Part shown: positions 63,275-64,000 of the stretch, piece by piece
Position numbering within the stretch: the stretch's first letter is position 1
How the letters are laid out: each line of letters begins with the position of its first letter
Program-made: the position numbers and the translations under genes
The notes under the pieces: model-generated
Seen by the model: the letters and a program-made list of their open reading frames with translations, nothing else
The model's database searches: none
What the model was told of the DNA's origin: nothing
Origin: Streptomyces sp. CB02056
GTDB lineage: Bacteria > Actinomycetota > Actinomycetes > Streptomycetales > Streptomycetaceae
DNA: 64,000 nt
Assembly: GCF_001905545.1 (NCBI RefSeq)
Contig: NZ_LIPD01000018.1
Span: 1-64,000 of the forward strand
Direction of reading: 5' to 3'

Positions 63275-63494
63275 GGCCGCAAGAGTGGACGCAATCCGCG
63301 AACGATGTCGGAACCGACTTTTTTCCTGTGGATAACTCCGCCCCCGAATTTTCCCTCACTCATTCGGAGCAGGCGACACTCCCTCCCGCGAGTGGATTTT
63401 GACCGCCGTTCAGCGGATCAGCGGATGAAATGCACCCCGCCTTCCCCCGTCTCCGCTCCCCGGCATTCGTCGCTTGTCGGCGGTACGGGGTTAC

Positions 63495-64000
63495 ATGGAC
63501 GCCATGCAGCAGCCCGACATCCACACCACCGCCACCGCCGACCGCGCCGAGGTCCGGGCGCGGGCCGAGGCCGTCCTGCGCGAGCTCGCCGGCCCCGGAG
63601 CCACCCTGCGCGAGGACCAGTGGACGGCCATCGAGGCCCTCGTGGTCGACCACCGCCGCGCCCTGGTCGTCCAGCGCACCGGCTGGGGGAAGTCCGCCGT
63701 CTACTTCATCGCCACCGCCCTGCTCCGGGCCCGCGGCGCCGGGCCGACGGTGATCGTCTCACCGCTGCTCGCCCTGATGCGCAACCAGGTCGAGTCGGCC
63801 GGCCGGGCCGGCATCCAGGCCCGCACGATCAACTCGGCCAACACCGACGAGTGGACCGCGATCCAGGAGGAGGTCGCCGACGGGAAGGTCGACATCCTGC
63901 TGGTCAGCCCCGAGCGGCTGAACAACCCGGACTTCCGCGACCAGGTGCTGCCCGAGCTCGCCGCCTCCACCGGCCTGCTCGTGGTCGACGAGGCCCACTG
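63495..64000 (+). CDS. RecQ-family ATP-dependent DNA helicase (5' part, cut by window end)
   Basis: An open frame from ATG 63495 to the window end, at least 168 codons, continuing beyond it. The N-terminus is followed by the helicase motifs in order: LREDQWTAIEALVVDHRRAL (motif 0/Q), VVQRTGWGKSAVYF (Walker A, motif I), TVIVSPLLALMRNQVESAGR (Ia), DILLVSPERLNNPDFRDQVL (Ib) and GLLVVDEAH (motif II, DEAH), where the window stops. This is the RecQ pattern (Q-motif, PLLALMRNQ). The start is taken at ATG 63495; the in-frame ATG 63504 is also possible. Confidence 0.9.
   Translation, partial: MDAMQQPDIHTTATADRAEVRARAEAVLRELAGPGATLREDQWTAIEALVVDHRRALVVQRTGWGKSAVYFIATALLRARGAGPTVIVSPLLALMRNQVESAGRAGIQARTINSANTDEWTAIQEEVADGKVDILLVSPERLNNPDFRDQVLPELAASTGLLVVDEAH

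Overview
The window is high-GC actinobacterial chromosome, most likely from the Streptomycetaceae (Streptomyces or Kitasatospora; the sequence does not decide between them). The evidence is GC-rich wobble codon use, frequent GTG/TTG starts, and marker genes: cutRS, the septation gene sepH, the principal sigma gene hrdB, a topoisomerase IV pair (parC, parE), ptsH with a DasR-type operator, and many actinobacterial DUF proteins (3093, 3710, 4192, 4193, 5998, 7455). From memory, the order hrdB - parE - parC - sepH - hemH - cutR/cutS - dut follows the S. coelicolor core stretch from about SCO5817 to SCO5868, so most of this is conserved core chromosome. No prophage, insertion sequence, CRISPR array or tRNA was seen.

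Layout. 1-426: what looks like the leader and promoter region of a 16S rRNA operon running off the left edge on the minus strand, then a strong hairpin terminator. 427-7206: thioesterase-dut-DUF3710, DUF3093, DUF4193, an acyl-ACP desaturase behind a tandem palindromic operator, and CutRS. 7651-13768: small protein, inositol monophosphatase, coproporphyrin ferrochelatase, MFS exporter, aldonolactone-type oxidase, Pro-rich membrane protein. 14319-24558: sepH behind a candidate structured leader, sulfurtransferase, VOC protein, thymidine kinase, phosphodiesterase, DUF5998, GNAT/acyl-CoA-synthetase protein, HPr, and RtcB RNA ligase behind a short leader ORF. 24880-30362: an M16 protease heterodimer and parC.

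30552-33943 is the most accessory-looking part: four tightly packed genes between parC and a sucrase/ferredoxin-like gene. They encode a WXG100-size protein, a 416-residue protein with a WXG motif and a hydrophobic hairpin, an internally duplicated four-helix membrane protein, and a 245-residue protein of unknown function. No type VII secretion core gene lies nearby. The promoter in front of them carries a 15/19 match to the DmdR1/IdeR iron box. I read this as a satellite type VII secretion cassette, possibly iron-controlled; it is the best candidate for an undescribed system.

33982-45330: sucrase/ferredoxin-like protein, an NMT1/SsuABC-type ABC importer divergent from a CitA/DcuS-type two-component system, an acetate symporter with its DUF485 partner, a NarL-type two-component system and a CcdC-like membrane protein. 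45486-52929: parE, DUF7455, a secreted trypsin-like protease, hrdB with a sigma-ShbA-type promoter, and a FadR-type regulator. 53173-64000: an ABC transporter whose ATPase has lost key catalytic residues, a coiled-coil protein, a Nudix/HTH protein, a glycogen-debranching-type enzyme, a proline iminopeptidase, a DUF4192 protein and the start of a RecQ-family helicase cut by the window end.
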